Source of the DNA: Paraburkholderia sejongensis
Lineage (GTDB): Bacteria; Pseudomonadota; Gammaproteobacteria; Burkholderiales; Burkholderiaceae
Direction: 5' to 3'
DNA: 64,000 nucleotides
NCBI RefSeq assembly: GCF_020880815.1
Contig: NZ_JAJITD010000003.1
Coordinates: 372,001 to 436,000, forward strand
In this document: positions 54,256 through 61,933 of the stretch, piece by piece
Numbering within the stretch: position 1 is the first letter of the stretch
Layout of the letters: the number at the start of each line of letters is the position of its first letter
Position numbers and translations under genes: made by a program
The notes under the pieces: generated by a model
The model's input: the letters and a program-made list of their open reading frames with translations, nothing else
The model's database searches: none
What the model was told of the DNA's origin: nothing

Positions 54256-55638
54256 TCAATGCGCTTCGGTATGCGCTTCAGTATGCGCGTGCCTGCCTGC
54301 GCTGCCGGCGATTGCATGCGCGGTGCCGGCCACATCGGCGTCACGTCGTTCGCGGTTGAGCAGGATGTTGAGCACGATGGCAGTGATGGCGCCCAGGAAG
54401 ATCCCGCTGTCGAGAATCAGCTTCGCAGGCCCGCTCACCTGGGCGAACAGCGAGGGGAACGACATCGGCAGCACCCCGACGCTCACCGACACCGCAACGA
54501 TGATCGCGTTGCGCGTTCCGTCGAACCGCACGCGCGCGAGCTCCTGAATGCCGGCGACCGTCGTCATCCCGAACATGACGATCGCGCACCCGCCGAGCAC
54601 GGGACGCGGCACCGACGCGATCAGCGCGCCGAGTTTGGGAAACAGGCCCATCAGCACCATGATGCCGCCTGCGGAAGCGACCACGTAGCGGCTCTTTACA
54701 TTCGAAAGCGCGATGAGCCCGGTGTTTTGCGTGAATGCGTTGTACGGAAAGCTGTTGAAGATGCCGCCGAGCATCGTCGAAAGACCGTCCGCGCGAAACG
54801 CATTGCCAAGGGTCGTCTGTGAGGACGGACGGCCAATGATCGTGCCGATCGCGAGCACGTTGCCGGTGGTTTCCGCCATGATGATCAGCATCGCGAGCGC
54901 CATGACGAGGATCGGTGTCGCGGCGAAGTGCGGGAGGCCAAAGGCGAACGGTGCGCTGATCTCGAACCAGGACGCCTCGCCGACGTGCGCGAAGCTCGTC
55001 ATACCGCACGCGGTCGCGACGATCGTTCCGGCGACGAGGCCAATCAGCACCGCAAGATTGCCGACGAATCCGTTGAAGCGCGCGTAGACGAACAACGTGA
55101 CCGCAATCGTGGCGAAGCCGAGCAGCAGATTCGCCGGCGAACCGAAGCCGGCGGCGTCGGGAGTGCCGCCGCCCAGCCAGATCGCGGCGGCCGGCATCAA
55201 CGAAACGCCGATGATCGTAATGAGACTGCCGATCACCACCGGCGGAAAGAAGCACAGCAACCGGCTGAAGACCGGAGCGATGCAAACCGTCAGGGCTCCT
55301 GCGGCGATCACGGACCCGAACACATAGGTGAGGCCGTATTGCTTGCCGATCATGATCATCGGCGCGATGGCGATGAACGAGCATCCCTGGATTAGCGGGA
55401 GACGCGCGCCGAACTTCCAGAAGCCGATCGTCTGAATCAGTGTGGCGATTCCCGAGGTCAGCAGATTCGCGTTGATGAGCGTCACCATTTGCTGCTGCGT
55501 GAGGCCAAGCGCGCTACCGAGGATGAGGGGCACGGCAACGGCTCCCGCGTACATCACCAGCACGTGCTGCAATCCGTAGCTCGCGAGTTGCCGCGCGGGC
55601 AGGATTTCGTCCACCGGATGCGTGTTTTGTCTGCGCAT
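54256..55638 (-). CDS. NCS2-family purine (xanthine/uric acid-like) permease
   Basis: 460 residues with about 12-14 membrane segments and the family landmarks VLVMYAGAVAVPLILG, TLIQTIGFWKFGARLPLIQG and MAETTGNVLAIG, plus the QNTGLIALSNVKSR substrate motif. The NTG motif of QNTG favours the xanthine/urate branch (XanP/UacT) over uracil transporters. AGGAGA precedes ATG 55638. It is co-transcribed with a deaminase downstream and diverges from a LysR gene. Confidence 0.92.
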   Translation of the reverse strand: MRRQNTHPVDEILPARQLASYGLQHVLVMYAGAVAVPLILGSALGLTQQQMVTLINANLLTSGIATLIQTIGFWKFGARLPLIQGCSFIAIAPMIMIGKQYGLTYVFGSVIAAGALTVCIAPVFSRLLCFFPPVVIGSLITIIGVSLMPAAAIWLGGGTPDAAGFGSPANLLLGFATIAVTLFVYARFNGFVGNLAVLIGLVAGTIVATACGMTSFAHVGEASWFEISAPFAFGLPHFAATPILVMALAMLIIMAETTGNVLAIGTIIGRPSSQTTLGNAFRADGLSTMLGGIFNSFPYNAFTQNTGLIALSNVKSRYVVASAGGIMVLMGLFPKLGALIASVPRPVLGGCAIVMFGMTTVAGIQELARVRFDGTRNAIIVAVSVSVGVLPMSFPSLFAQVSGPAKLILDSGIFLGAITAIVLNILLNRERRDADVAGTAHAIAGSAGRHAHTEAHTEAH

Positions 55639-55807
55639 GCAATCTCTCCTTGTTTCGGTTTATGCGGCCCCGCGCGTGCGCGCCGCGTGCTGTAAATCGC
55701 TCGCGTAGGCGGCTGGCCATGCGTGGGCCCGTGCGCCATAATCCATCACGTCCGCGATGGAGCAAAATGATCATCCATCGCTTTTTTCGATACATGTGGA
55801 TGGGGCA

Positions 55808-56722
55808 ATGCGCTATTCGCTTGAACAGCTCGAGATGTTTTCCCGGGTGGTGAAGACCGGTTCGTTTTCTGCGGCAGCGCGCAGTCTGGGCAAGACGCAA
55901 TCGACAATCAGCATGGCGATTGCGAACCTGGAGGTGGACTGGGGCTTGCCGCTCTTCGACCGCACAAGCAAGCTGCCGGTGCTGACCGTTGCCGGGCGAA
56001 AGCTGCTCAACGAGGTCGAGCTGGTCCTGGAGCGGTGTCTCGACCTCGAGTCCCACGCGAACGAGCTTGGTGACCTCGTCGAGCCTAAGCTGACACTCGC
56101 GATCGAGGTGCCGTACAAGACGCTGATGCCCGCCATCACGGATTTTTCCGAGCAGTTTCCTAACGTCGACCTCGATATTCGCCATCCGATGCATGGCGAC
56201 GTCAGCGATCTGCTACTGAAGGGCGAGGTGGATCTGGGCGTTGCATTTGCGCAGCCGGCGTATCCTCGCGACCTCGGTTTCTCACAGATGGGCAAGTTGA
56301 TTCTTGCTCATATTGCGCGTCACGATCATCCGCTTGCGCGTTTGCCGAGTGTGTCGTTTGCCGAACTGCGCTCGCATCGCCGCCTCGTCTTCAGCGCGCA
56401 CAACAACACGCTTCCCAGCACAGAGTATCTGGATTCGGCGCGCAGCTGGCAGGCAGAGAGTTACCTGGCGCTACTGGAGATGACGCGTGCAGGGCTGGGC
56501 TGGACGACGCTGCCGCGCCAGCTGATCTTGCGCGAACTGGCCGACGGTGAATTCGTCGATCTGCAACTGGAAGCCTATCCGCACACCGACTGGCTGGTGG
56601 GCGTCGATCTGATTTGGTTGAAAACGCGCTTGCTGGGCAAGGCCGGGGTCTGGTTGAAGCGCCGGCTGCAAGAGCACAAGGTCTATGAGCTGGATCGCAA
56701 CGGGAACGCGACCACGCTGTAG
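55808..56722 (+). CDS. LysR-family regulator, probable regulator of the purine permease operon
   Basis: 304 residues. The helix-turn-helix is SGSFSAAARSLGKTQSTISM-like, seen as GSFSAAARSLGKTQSTISMA near residues 18-37, followed by the substrate-binding domain. ATG 55808 opens MRYSLEQLEMFSRVVKTG, the family N-terminus; an upstream start at 55757 adds unrelated residues. It diverges from the NCS2 permease over a 169-bp gap, so control of that operon is likely. Confidence 0.9.
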   Translation: MRYSLEQLEMFSRVVKTGSFSAAARSLGKTQSTISMAIANLEVDWGLPLFDRTSKLPVLTVAGRKLLNEVELVLERCLDLESHANELGDLVEPKLTLAIEVPYKTLMPAITDFSEQFPNVDLDIRHPMHGDVSDLLLKGEVDLGVAFAQPAYPRDLGFSQMGKLILAHIARHDHPLARLPSVSFAELRSHRRLVFSAHNNTLPSTEYLDSARSWQAESYLALLEMTRAGLGWTTLPRQLILRELADGEFVDLQLEAYPHTDWLVGVDLIWLKTRLLGKAGVWLKRRLQEHKVYELDRNGNATTL

Positions 56723-56848
56723 CGAGCTTCGAGACGCGATTCGGTCATTCGAACGATGGCGCAGACTGGCGCTGACATGAAGGCGAAATACAAGGAGACC
56801 GCGCGCGGCGGCCTCGCTGTGAACGTCGTGCTTTGCTAATGCCTGATC

Positions 56849-57529
56849 TCATGCACGAGTCCTGTCACCCAGCAAGATCCGGTGCACGTTTTCCGGGTAG
56901 ACCCACTGCGTCGCGCGCTGCCGGACAAAGTCCATAAACGCGGGCGGACCGCTGCAATAAACCTGCGAGTTGGCGTGCGTCGGGCCGAGCGCGTGCGCCA
57001 CCGCTTGCGCGATCTGTTCGGCCGACAATCCAACGTGGTGATAGACCCGCCCATGTTCCCGCACGCTGTCCAGTTCAGCGCGAAATACCGCTCGCTGCGG
57101 CGTGCGGGCGAAGTTGTGCAACTCGAAAGCCATCCCACTTGCAGCGAGCTTGCGCGCGACTCCCGCGATGGCCGCGATGCCTATTCCGCCGCCGAGCAGA
57201 ATATAGCGGGCACCGGGGTAAAGCGTCACCGGCGTGGTGCGCGGTTTGCCGACCAGAATCTCGTCGCCGTCCTTCAAAGTCAGCTCCAGGCTGTCGCGCC
57301 CACTGCCGGTCCTCATACCTATTACGTAGACATCGCTTCGCGTCGATGAGCGGCACAGCGGATAGGTTCTGACCACGCCGTTTGCGCCTCGTCGCATCGT
57401 ATCCACCAACGCGCCGTCGCCGAATGCCGGCAACGCCGAGCGTGCGGACGTCCGCACTTCCACAGCGGAATAACCCTGCGCAATTTCTCTCGTTCCAACG
57501 ACGAACGTAGCGGTCATGTGCTCGTGCAT
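56849..57529 (-). CDS. VanB-like ferredoxin reductase lacking the 2Fe-2S domain
   Basis: 226 residues. The FAD-binding half holds the RTYPLCRSSTRSDVYVIG segment (equivalent to the RxYSL flavin motif), and the NAD(P) half begins YILLGGGIGIAAIAGVARKL and ends with VYCSGPPAFMDFVR. VanB-type reductases normally continue about 90 residues into a C-terminal plant-type ferredoxin domain; here the protein stops soon after HRILLGD. GGAG precedes ATG 57529. No oxygenase gene is adjacent. It may be truncated, or a stand-alone reductase using a separate ferredoxin. Confidence 0.8.
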   Translation of the reverse strand: MHEHMTATFVVGTREIAQGYSAVEVRTSARSALPAFGDGALVDTMRRGANGVVRTYPLCRSSTRSDVYVIGMRTGSGRDSLELTLKDGDEILVGKPRTTPVTLYPGARYILLGGGIGIAAIAGVARKLAASGMAFELHNFARTPQRAVFRAELDSVREHGRVYHHVGLSAEQIAQAVAHALGPTHANSQVYCSGPPAFMDFVRQRATQWVYPENVHRILLGDRTRA

Positions 57530-57590
57530 GCGATCTCCGATAGGTACACCGATGCGCGCCAGCGGCAACGGATTTTCGACGGAAGGAGCG

Positions 57591-57621
57591 GACAGCCCGG
57601 GCGTCAGACGGCCGGGCTGTC
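57591..57621. terminator. Hairpin between the ABC transporter and reductase genes
   Basis: GACAGCCCGG (57591-57600) and CCGGGCTGTC (57612-57621) form a perfect 10-bp stem with an 11-nt loop. It lies downstream of the minus-strand ABC transporter gene. A U-tract is lacking in either direction, so termination is only possible, not certain. Confidence 0.4.
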
Positions 57622-57716
57622 CTTCGAGCTCAGAGTAGGACGAGCCCGTCACGAGGACAAGATGTGCGAGCCGAATGCCTTTTATACGACTGCGGCCATA
57701 TTGAACGGGCGTGCGG

Positions 57717-59540
57717 TCACGCCGAGCCGACCCGATCGCGCACCGTATCGTGCACCGCATCGCGCGGCGTCGCCGGCCCCGGCTGTTCTCCGAACTGCAG
57801 CGCGGCAAGCTGCGCATAAAGCGGCGAGGTGTGCAGCAGTTCTGAATGACGGCCCTGCGCGACGATGCGGCCGTGGTCCAGCACGACGATGCGGTCCGCT
57901 TGTTGCACGGTCGCGAGCCGGTGCGCGATGACCAGCGTGGTGCGATTTTGCGCGGCGTTCTCGAGCGCCAGTTGCACCAGTCGTTCGCTGGCGGCATCGA
58001 GCGCGCTGGTCGCTTCGTCGAGCAGCAGGATTGGCGGATTCTTCAGGATCGCGCGCGCGATTGCAATGCGCTGACGCTGTCCACCGGAAAGCCGCACGCC
58101 GCGCTCGCCGAGAAACGTGTCGTAGCGCTGCGGCAATTCATCGATAAAGCCCGCGGCGGCAGCCATTTCCGCGGCCCGCTGCACTTCGGCGAGCGTCGCG
58201 TCGGGCACGCCGTAGCGAATATTGTCGAGCACGCTGCCGGAAAAAATCACCGACTCCTGCAACACCACGCCGATCTCGCGGCGCAATTGCGCGAGCGGCA
58301 CCTGCCGGGTCGGCACGCCGTTGATCAGAATGCTGCCGCCCTGCGGATCGTAAAAGCGCAGCAGCAGCTGGAACAGCGTGGTCTTGCCGGCGCCCGACGG
58401 TCCGACCAGCGCGACGTGCTCGCCCGGACGGACGTCGAGCGAAAAGCCAGCAAGCGCGGCGCTGCCCGGGCGCGACGGATACGCAAAGCTGACGTCGTCG
58501 AAGCGGATGCCGTCACCGCGCGCCGGCAACTGCACGGGGGCTTCGTCCTGCTCGACCGGCGAGCGCGCGGCCAGCAGTTGCAGCAGTCGCTCGGTGGCGC
58601 CGGCCGCGCGCTGCAGATCGCCCCACACTTCCGCGACCGCCCCCACTGCGCCCGCGGTGACCACCGCATAAAGGATGAATTGCGACAGCTGGCCCGCCGT
58701 CATGCGCCCGGCGAGCACCGCCTGCGCGCCCAGCCACAGCACGAAAACGATCGCCGCGAACACCAGCACGATGACCACCGCGGTCAGGTACGCGCGCGCC
58801 CGGATACGCGTGAGCGCCGTATCGAACGCCGCTTCCACCATGCCGGCGAAGCGCCGCGCCTCGCGCGGCTCCTGTGCATACGACTGCACGGTCGGCATCG
58901 CATTGAGCACTTCGCCCGCCAGCGCGCTCGCGCTCGCCACCTTGTCCTGACTCGCGCGCGAAAGCCGCCGCACGCGCCGCCCGAACACGACGATCGGAAC
59001 GACCACCGCGACGAGCGTGGCCATGATGTAGCCGCATAGCAGCGGGCTCGTGATCGCGAGCATCGCGAGACCGCCGGTCAGCAGAAAGAAATTGCGCAAG
59101 CCCAGCGACAGACTGGTGCCCACCACCGTCTGGATCAACGTGGTGTCCGTGGTGAGTCGCGACAGCACCTCGCCGCTTTGCGTGGTCTCGAAAAATTGCG
59201 GACTCATCCGCAGCACGTGGTCGTAGACCGCCTTGCGCAAATCGGCGGTGACCCGCTCGCCTAGCCATGACACCAGATAGAAACGCAGCGCGGTGGCTCC
59301 GGCGAGAATCAGAGAAACGGCCAGCAGCGCGAGGAAATAGCGGTCGATGTGTTCGCGGTTCGCGCCGGCGAAACCGCGGTCGATCAGATAGCGGAACGTG
59401 ACCGGCAACGCGAGAGTCGCGCCCGCCGAGGTCACCAGCGCCACGAACGCGAGCGCCCAGCGTCCGGCATAAGGACGCAGGAACGGCGAGAGCGCGAACA
59501 GCGGACTGATCTTGCGGGTGGACTGAGCGACATCTGACAT
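57717..59540 (-). CDS. MsbA-like ABC half-transporter (exporter)
   Basis: 607 residues. The N-terminal six-helix ABC membrane domain (FRYLIDRGFAG, RMSPQFFETTQSGEVLSRLT) is fused to a C-terminal ATPase with Walker A GPSGAGKTT, Q-loop VLQESVIFSGSVLDNI, signature RLSGGQRQRIAIARA, Walker B ILLLDEATSALD and the switch IAHRLATV. It works as a dimer, probably exporting a lipid or hydrophobic compound. It ends close to the hairpin at 57591-57621. Confidence 0.93.
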   Translation of the reverse strand: MSDVAQSTRKISPLFALSPFLRPYAGRWALAFVALVTSAGATLALPVTFRYLIDRGFAGANREHIDRYFLALLAVSLILAGATALRFYLVSWLGERVTADLRKAVYDHVLRMSPQFFETTQSGEVLSRLTTDTTLIQTVVGTSLSLGLRNFFLLTGGLAMLAITSPLLCGYIMATLVAVVVPIVVFGRRVRRLSRASQDKVASASALAGEVLNAMPTVQSYAQEPREARRFAGMVEAAFDTALTRIRARAYLTAVVIVLVFAAIVFVLWLGAQAVLAGRMTAGQLSQFILYAVVTAGAVGAVAEVWGDLQRAAGATERLLQLLAARSPVEQDEAPVQLPARGDGIRFDDVSFAYPSRPGSAALAGFSLDVRPGEHVALVGPSGAGKTTLFQLLLRFYDPQGGSILINGVPTRQVPLAQLRREIGVVLQESVIFSGSVLDNIRYGVPDATLAEVQRAAEMAAAAGFIDELPQRYDTFLGERGVRLSGGQRQRIAIARAILKNPPILLLDEATSALDAASERLVQLALENAAQNRTTLVIAHRLATVQQADRIVVLDHGRIVAQGRHSELLHTSPLYAQLAALQFGEQPGPATPRDAVHDTVRDRVGSA

Positions 59541-59687
59541 GAGGATTCCTGAGCGGCACGAAGAGTCGCCTCGATTGTGCCAGTCCCGCGGATTCGAAGT
59601 CAGAGTGCTAGCGGTTTTCCGCGCGCTTGTCGCGGCTGCGCATCCGTATCAAGATCGGGCTGTCTTATCCGCAAGCGAGCGACTTTC

Positions 59688-59891
59688 ATGACCGACCATC
59701 CCGACTCCGATGACGATGCCGACAAACTGAAAGGTCCCGGCGGCATGACGTTGCGGCAGATTCACGAGCAGGTGCAAAAGAGCGTCGAGCGCGATCGCGC
59801 GACGCAAGCCGACCACCGTTCGCGCGCGGTGCCGCAAAGCAGATGGCAGCGGTGGGTCCGCTATGTGTGGGGCCGCAGCGGACGTCGTTAA
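59688..59891 (+). CDS. Small hypothetical protein
   Basis: 67 residues, with an acidic N-terminus (DHPDSDDDADKLKGPGG), a central charged helix (TLRQIHEQVQKSVERDRATQ) and a basic, Trp-containing end (RWQRWVRYVWGRSGRR). ATG 59688 is chosen over 59577, which would add unrelated sequence. It looks like a conserved small protein rather than an antisense artefact, but no function is known. Confidence 0.55.
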   Translation: MTDHPDSDDDADKLKGPGGMTLRQIHEQVQKSVERDRATQADHRSRAVPQSRWQRWVRYVWGRSGRR

Positions 59892-59953
59892 GCGCCGGCT
59901 CGTGCGCTTGCGCGGTTGCCGTTACGCGTTTCAGGCTGCGGGGTTTTCGAACA

Positions 59954-59988
59954 GCAGCGGGCCGCGAACACCGTTCGCAGCCCGCTGC
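59954..59988. terminator. Terminator-like hairpin after the H-NS-type gene
   Basis: GCAGCGGGC-C-GCGAAC, loop ACC, then GTTCGC-A-GCCCGCTGC, is a 15-bp stem with one internal mismatch. It sits 8 bp past the minus-strand stop of the H-NS-like gene and could also end the plus-strand small gene at 59891. The following bases are not a strong U-tract. Confidence 0.55.
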
Positions 59989-59995
59989 ACGACGC

Positions 59996-60829
59996 TTATG
60001 CTTCGGCGGACGTGCTCACGGACTCGGGCGCCGATTGCGGCGCGGCCGTTTCTACCGGAGCCGTCGACTTGACGACGGCCTTCGCCGCGCGCGGCTTGCG
60101 GGACACCGGCGATTGAGCGGCATCGACCGTCTTCGGCGTGCTGTTGCGTGCCGGTGCGGCAGCCTTTTTCGCGGACACCTTCTTTGCCACCGGCTTGCTT
60201 GCCGGAGCGTTCTTGTCCGCGACTTTCTTCGCGGTCGCCGGGCTCGCCACCGCCGCTTTGCCGACGCGCGCCTTTCGAATGCTTACCGGCTTCGTCGCCG
60301 CGGCGATCAGAAACTTCGTGCGATCCTTCGCGCCGGCGATCCACGCCGGTGCCCGGCCGCGACCGCTCCACGTCGCGCCCGTTTTGGGGTCCTGATACAT
60401 CGCAGCCTGCGGCGCGCTGACGGCCTTTGCCGTCTTCGGCGCTTTCGCTGCAGCCTTCTCGGCCTTTGCGGCCTTCGGCGCTTTCGGCGCCACGGTTGCC
60501 GGCTTCTGCGCTGCTCCCGCTACCAGGAACTTGCTACGGTCCTTCGCGGCGGCAATCCAGCCCGGCGCGCGACCGCGGCCGGACCACGTCGCGCCCGTCT
60601 TCGGGTCGACGTATCGGGCTGCGGCGACCTCTTGCACCGGCGCGCTCGCCGCCGGTTTGCGGCCACGGCGTTTGCCCACCGATGCTTCGATATCGGCAAT
60701 GGTCAGCGCATGCTGCTCCATCAGACTACGTATTTTCCCGATCACCTTCGCGGAATCTTTCGCCGCCAATGCTTCTTTCTGGGCCTGGAGTTTTGCGATT
60801 TTCGCCTGAATGGAGGCCAGCGTTGCCAT
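59996..60829 (-). CDS. H-NS-family nucleoid protein with two DNA-binding motifs and a histone-H1-like tail
   Basis: 277 residues. The N-terminal coiled-coil oligomerisation region (ASIQAKIAKLQAQKEALAAK) resembles BpH3/Bv3F-type H-NS. The H-NS DNA-binding motif occurs twice, as DPKTGATWSGRGRAPGWI and DPKTGATWSGRGRAPAWI, separated by a Lys/Ala/Pro-rich linker. A long Lys/Ala-rich tail follows. Standard H-NS is about 100-135 residues with one motif. ATG 60829 is chosen. It is a probable silencer of AT-rich foreign DNA and lies beside an HU-like gene with a similar tail. Confidence 0.88.
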   Translation of the reverse strand: MATLASIQAKIAKLQAQKEALAAKDSAKVIGKIRSLMEQHALTIADIEASVGKRRGRKPAASAPVQEVAAARYVDPKTGATWSGRGRAPGWIAAAKDRSKFLVAGAAQKPATVAPKAPKAAKAEKAAAKAPKTAKAVSAPQAAMYQDPKTGATWSGRGRAPAWIAGAKDRTKFLIAAATKPVSIRKARVGKAAVASPATAKKVADKNAPASKPVAKKVSAKKAAAPARNSTPKTVDAAQSPVSRKPRAAKAVVKSTAPVETAAPQSAPESVSTSAEA

Positions 60830-60921
60830 ATGTTTCCTTTGCATAAAATGGTGGGCCGCACTATGCCACATCGCACGGCGAATACAACACCCCGGATTGC
60901 ATTAGTCGCGGACAAATACAC

Positions 60922-60947
60922 AAAAGCCCGCCGGAAGGCGGGCTTTT
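60922..60947. terminator. Rho-independent terminator of the HU-like gene
   Basis: AAAAGCCCGCC (60922-60932), loop GGAA, GGCGGGCTTTT (60937-60947): an 11-bp perfect stem with T-runs on both sides. It is 20 bp past the HU-like stop codon and probably acts in both directions. Confidence 0.9.
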
Positions 60948-60966
60948 ATCGAACGCAGTACTTTTA

Positions 60967-61398
60967 TCAGGCTGCCGCGTCTTTCAGTTTCTTTAGCGGA
61001 CGAACCTTCAGGCGGACCGTCGCCGGCTTCGCATCGAACCAGCGCTCCTCGCCGGTGAACGGATCCTTGCCGAAACGCTTCTTCTTCGCCGGCACCTGCT
61101 GAACGCCGATCTTCAGCAGACCCGACAGCGTGAACTCGCCCGCCCCTTTCTTATGGACGGCGCCGAGAATCGTGCTTTCGAGAGCGGCAAGCACGGCCTT
61201 GGCCTGCTTCGGTTCGACGCCGGCTTGCGTGGCGACATGAGTTGCCAGCGACGCCTTGGTGAACTGTTCTTTCAAAGGCTTCAGCGTCGCACTGGCGGCG
61301 GCACTTTTCGCCGGTGCGGCCTTTTTCGCTGCGGGTTTCTTCTCTGCGGTCTTCGGCGCAGCCTTTTTGGCTGCGGCGGTTGCGGTCTTCGTTGCCAT
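60967..61398 (-). CDS. HU-family DNA-binding protein with Ala/Lys-rich N-terminal extension
   Basis: 143 residues. The first 35 are a histone-like KKAAPKTAEKKPAAKKAAP-type tail. The remainder is HU-like: QFTKASLATHVATQAGVEPKQ, a hydrophobic core with ILGAVHKKGAGEFTLSGLLKI, and the arm region RFGKDPFTGEERWFDAKPATV. Ordinary HU is about 90 residues. AGAGGA precedes ATG 61398. The upstream region holds a striking 12+12 inverted repeat. It probably compacts DNA together with the adjacent H-NS-like protein. Confidence 0.9.
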   Translation of the reverse strand: MATKTATAAAKKAAPKTAEKKPAAKKAAPAKSAAASATLKPLKEQFTKASLATHVATQAGVEPKQAKAVLAALESTILGAVHKKGAGEFTLSGLLKIGVQQVPAKKKRFGKDPFTGEERWFDAKPATVRLKVRPLKKLKDAAA

Positions 61399-61426
61399 CG
61401 AAATCCTCTTTGCGGTTGAGAGATCC

Positions 61427-61509
61427 GCTTAAGACGGCACACGACGCCGCGCGTTACTGCGCCGTCTTAAGCTGACCGGTAGCGTAGCAACGGTTGTTTC
61501 GCTATGCAA
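61427..61509 (-). promoter_or_regulatory. HU-like gene promoter and 12-bp inverted repeat
   Basis: Perfect inverted repeat GCTTAAGACGGC (61427-61438) and GCCGTCTTAAGC (61461-61472), spacer 22 nt. A possible minus-strand promoter upstream is TTGCAT (61509-61504), 17 bp, TACGCT (61486-61481). Transcription would then begin at about 61474, so the repeat would form a stem-loop at the 5' end of the mRNA, ending about 28 nt before the ATG. Symmetry is certain; the promoter is weak. Confidence 0.5.
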
Positions 61510-61651
61510 GAAGATCAGCCCTTAAAACAGGCGGTTTTCTGACTTTTGCTGAAAACCCCTATTCCGCCCGGTCCCGGCACCGGCCCGGAACGAGTCGATT
61601 CGCGTCCCTTCGCTGCGTTAGACTGCGTCGATCAAATGAAAGGAGGCCCGC

Positions 61652-61924
61652 ATGATCCGCAAAACCCTCAATGCTTCGCAACTGCAACAGGAAGTCAATC
61701 GGCGGATCCATCGCTTGCAGGAAATCGTCGAGGACGGCGTGAAAATCCGGGTGCCGCGGCCGCAGTTGCAGGAGCCCGACAAGACCGGTTGCAACTGGAA
61801 TATGACGAACTTCGGCAACGCGATCGGCTTCGAACGCGACATCGACGCAGTGCTGAAAGCCGTGCGCTCGGAATACAACCTGAGCACCGAAGTGAAAGGC
61901 AGCGTCAATCCATTCGAGGATTGA
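61652..61924 (+). CDS. Conserved small hypothetical protein
   Basis: 90 residues, starting MIRKTLNASQLQQEVNRRIH, with a charged amphipathic N-terminal helix, then GVKIRVPRPQLQEPDKTG, GCNWNMTNFGNAIGFE and a C-terminal helix. An AAAGGAGG-type ribosome site precedes ATG 61652. It converges on the ATPase gene, with 9 bp between ends. I do not recognise the family, but its composition and ribosome site support a real gene. Confidence 0.7.
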   Translation: MIRKTLNASQLQQEVNRRIHRLQEIVEDGVKIRVPRPQLQEPDKTGCNWNMTNFGNAIGFERDIDAVLKAVRSEYNLSTEVKGSVNPFED

Positions 61925-61933
61925 CGCTTGCGG

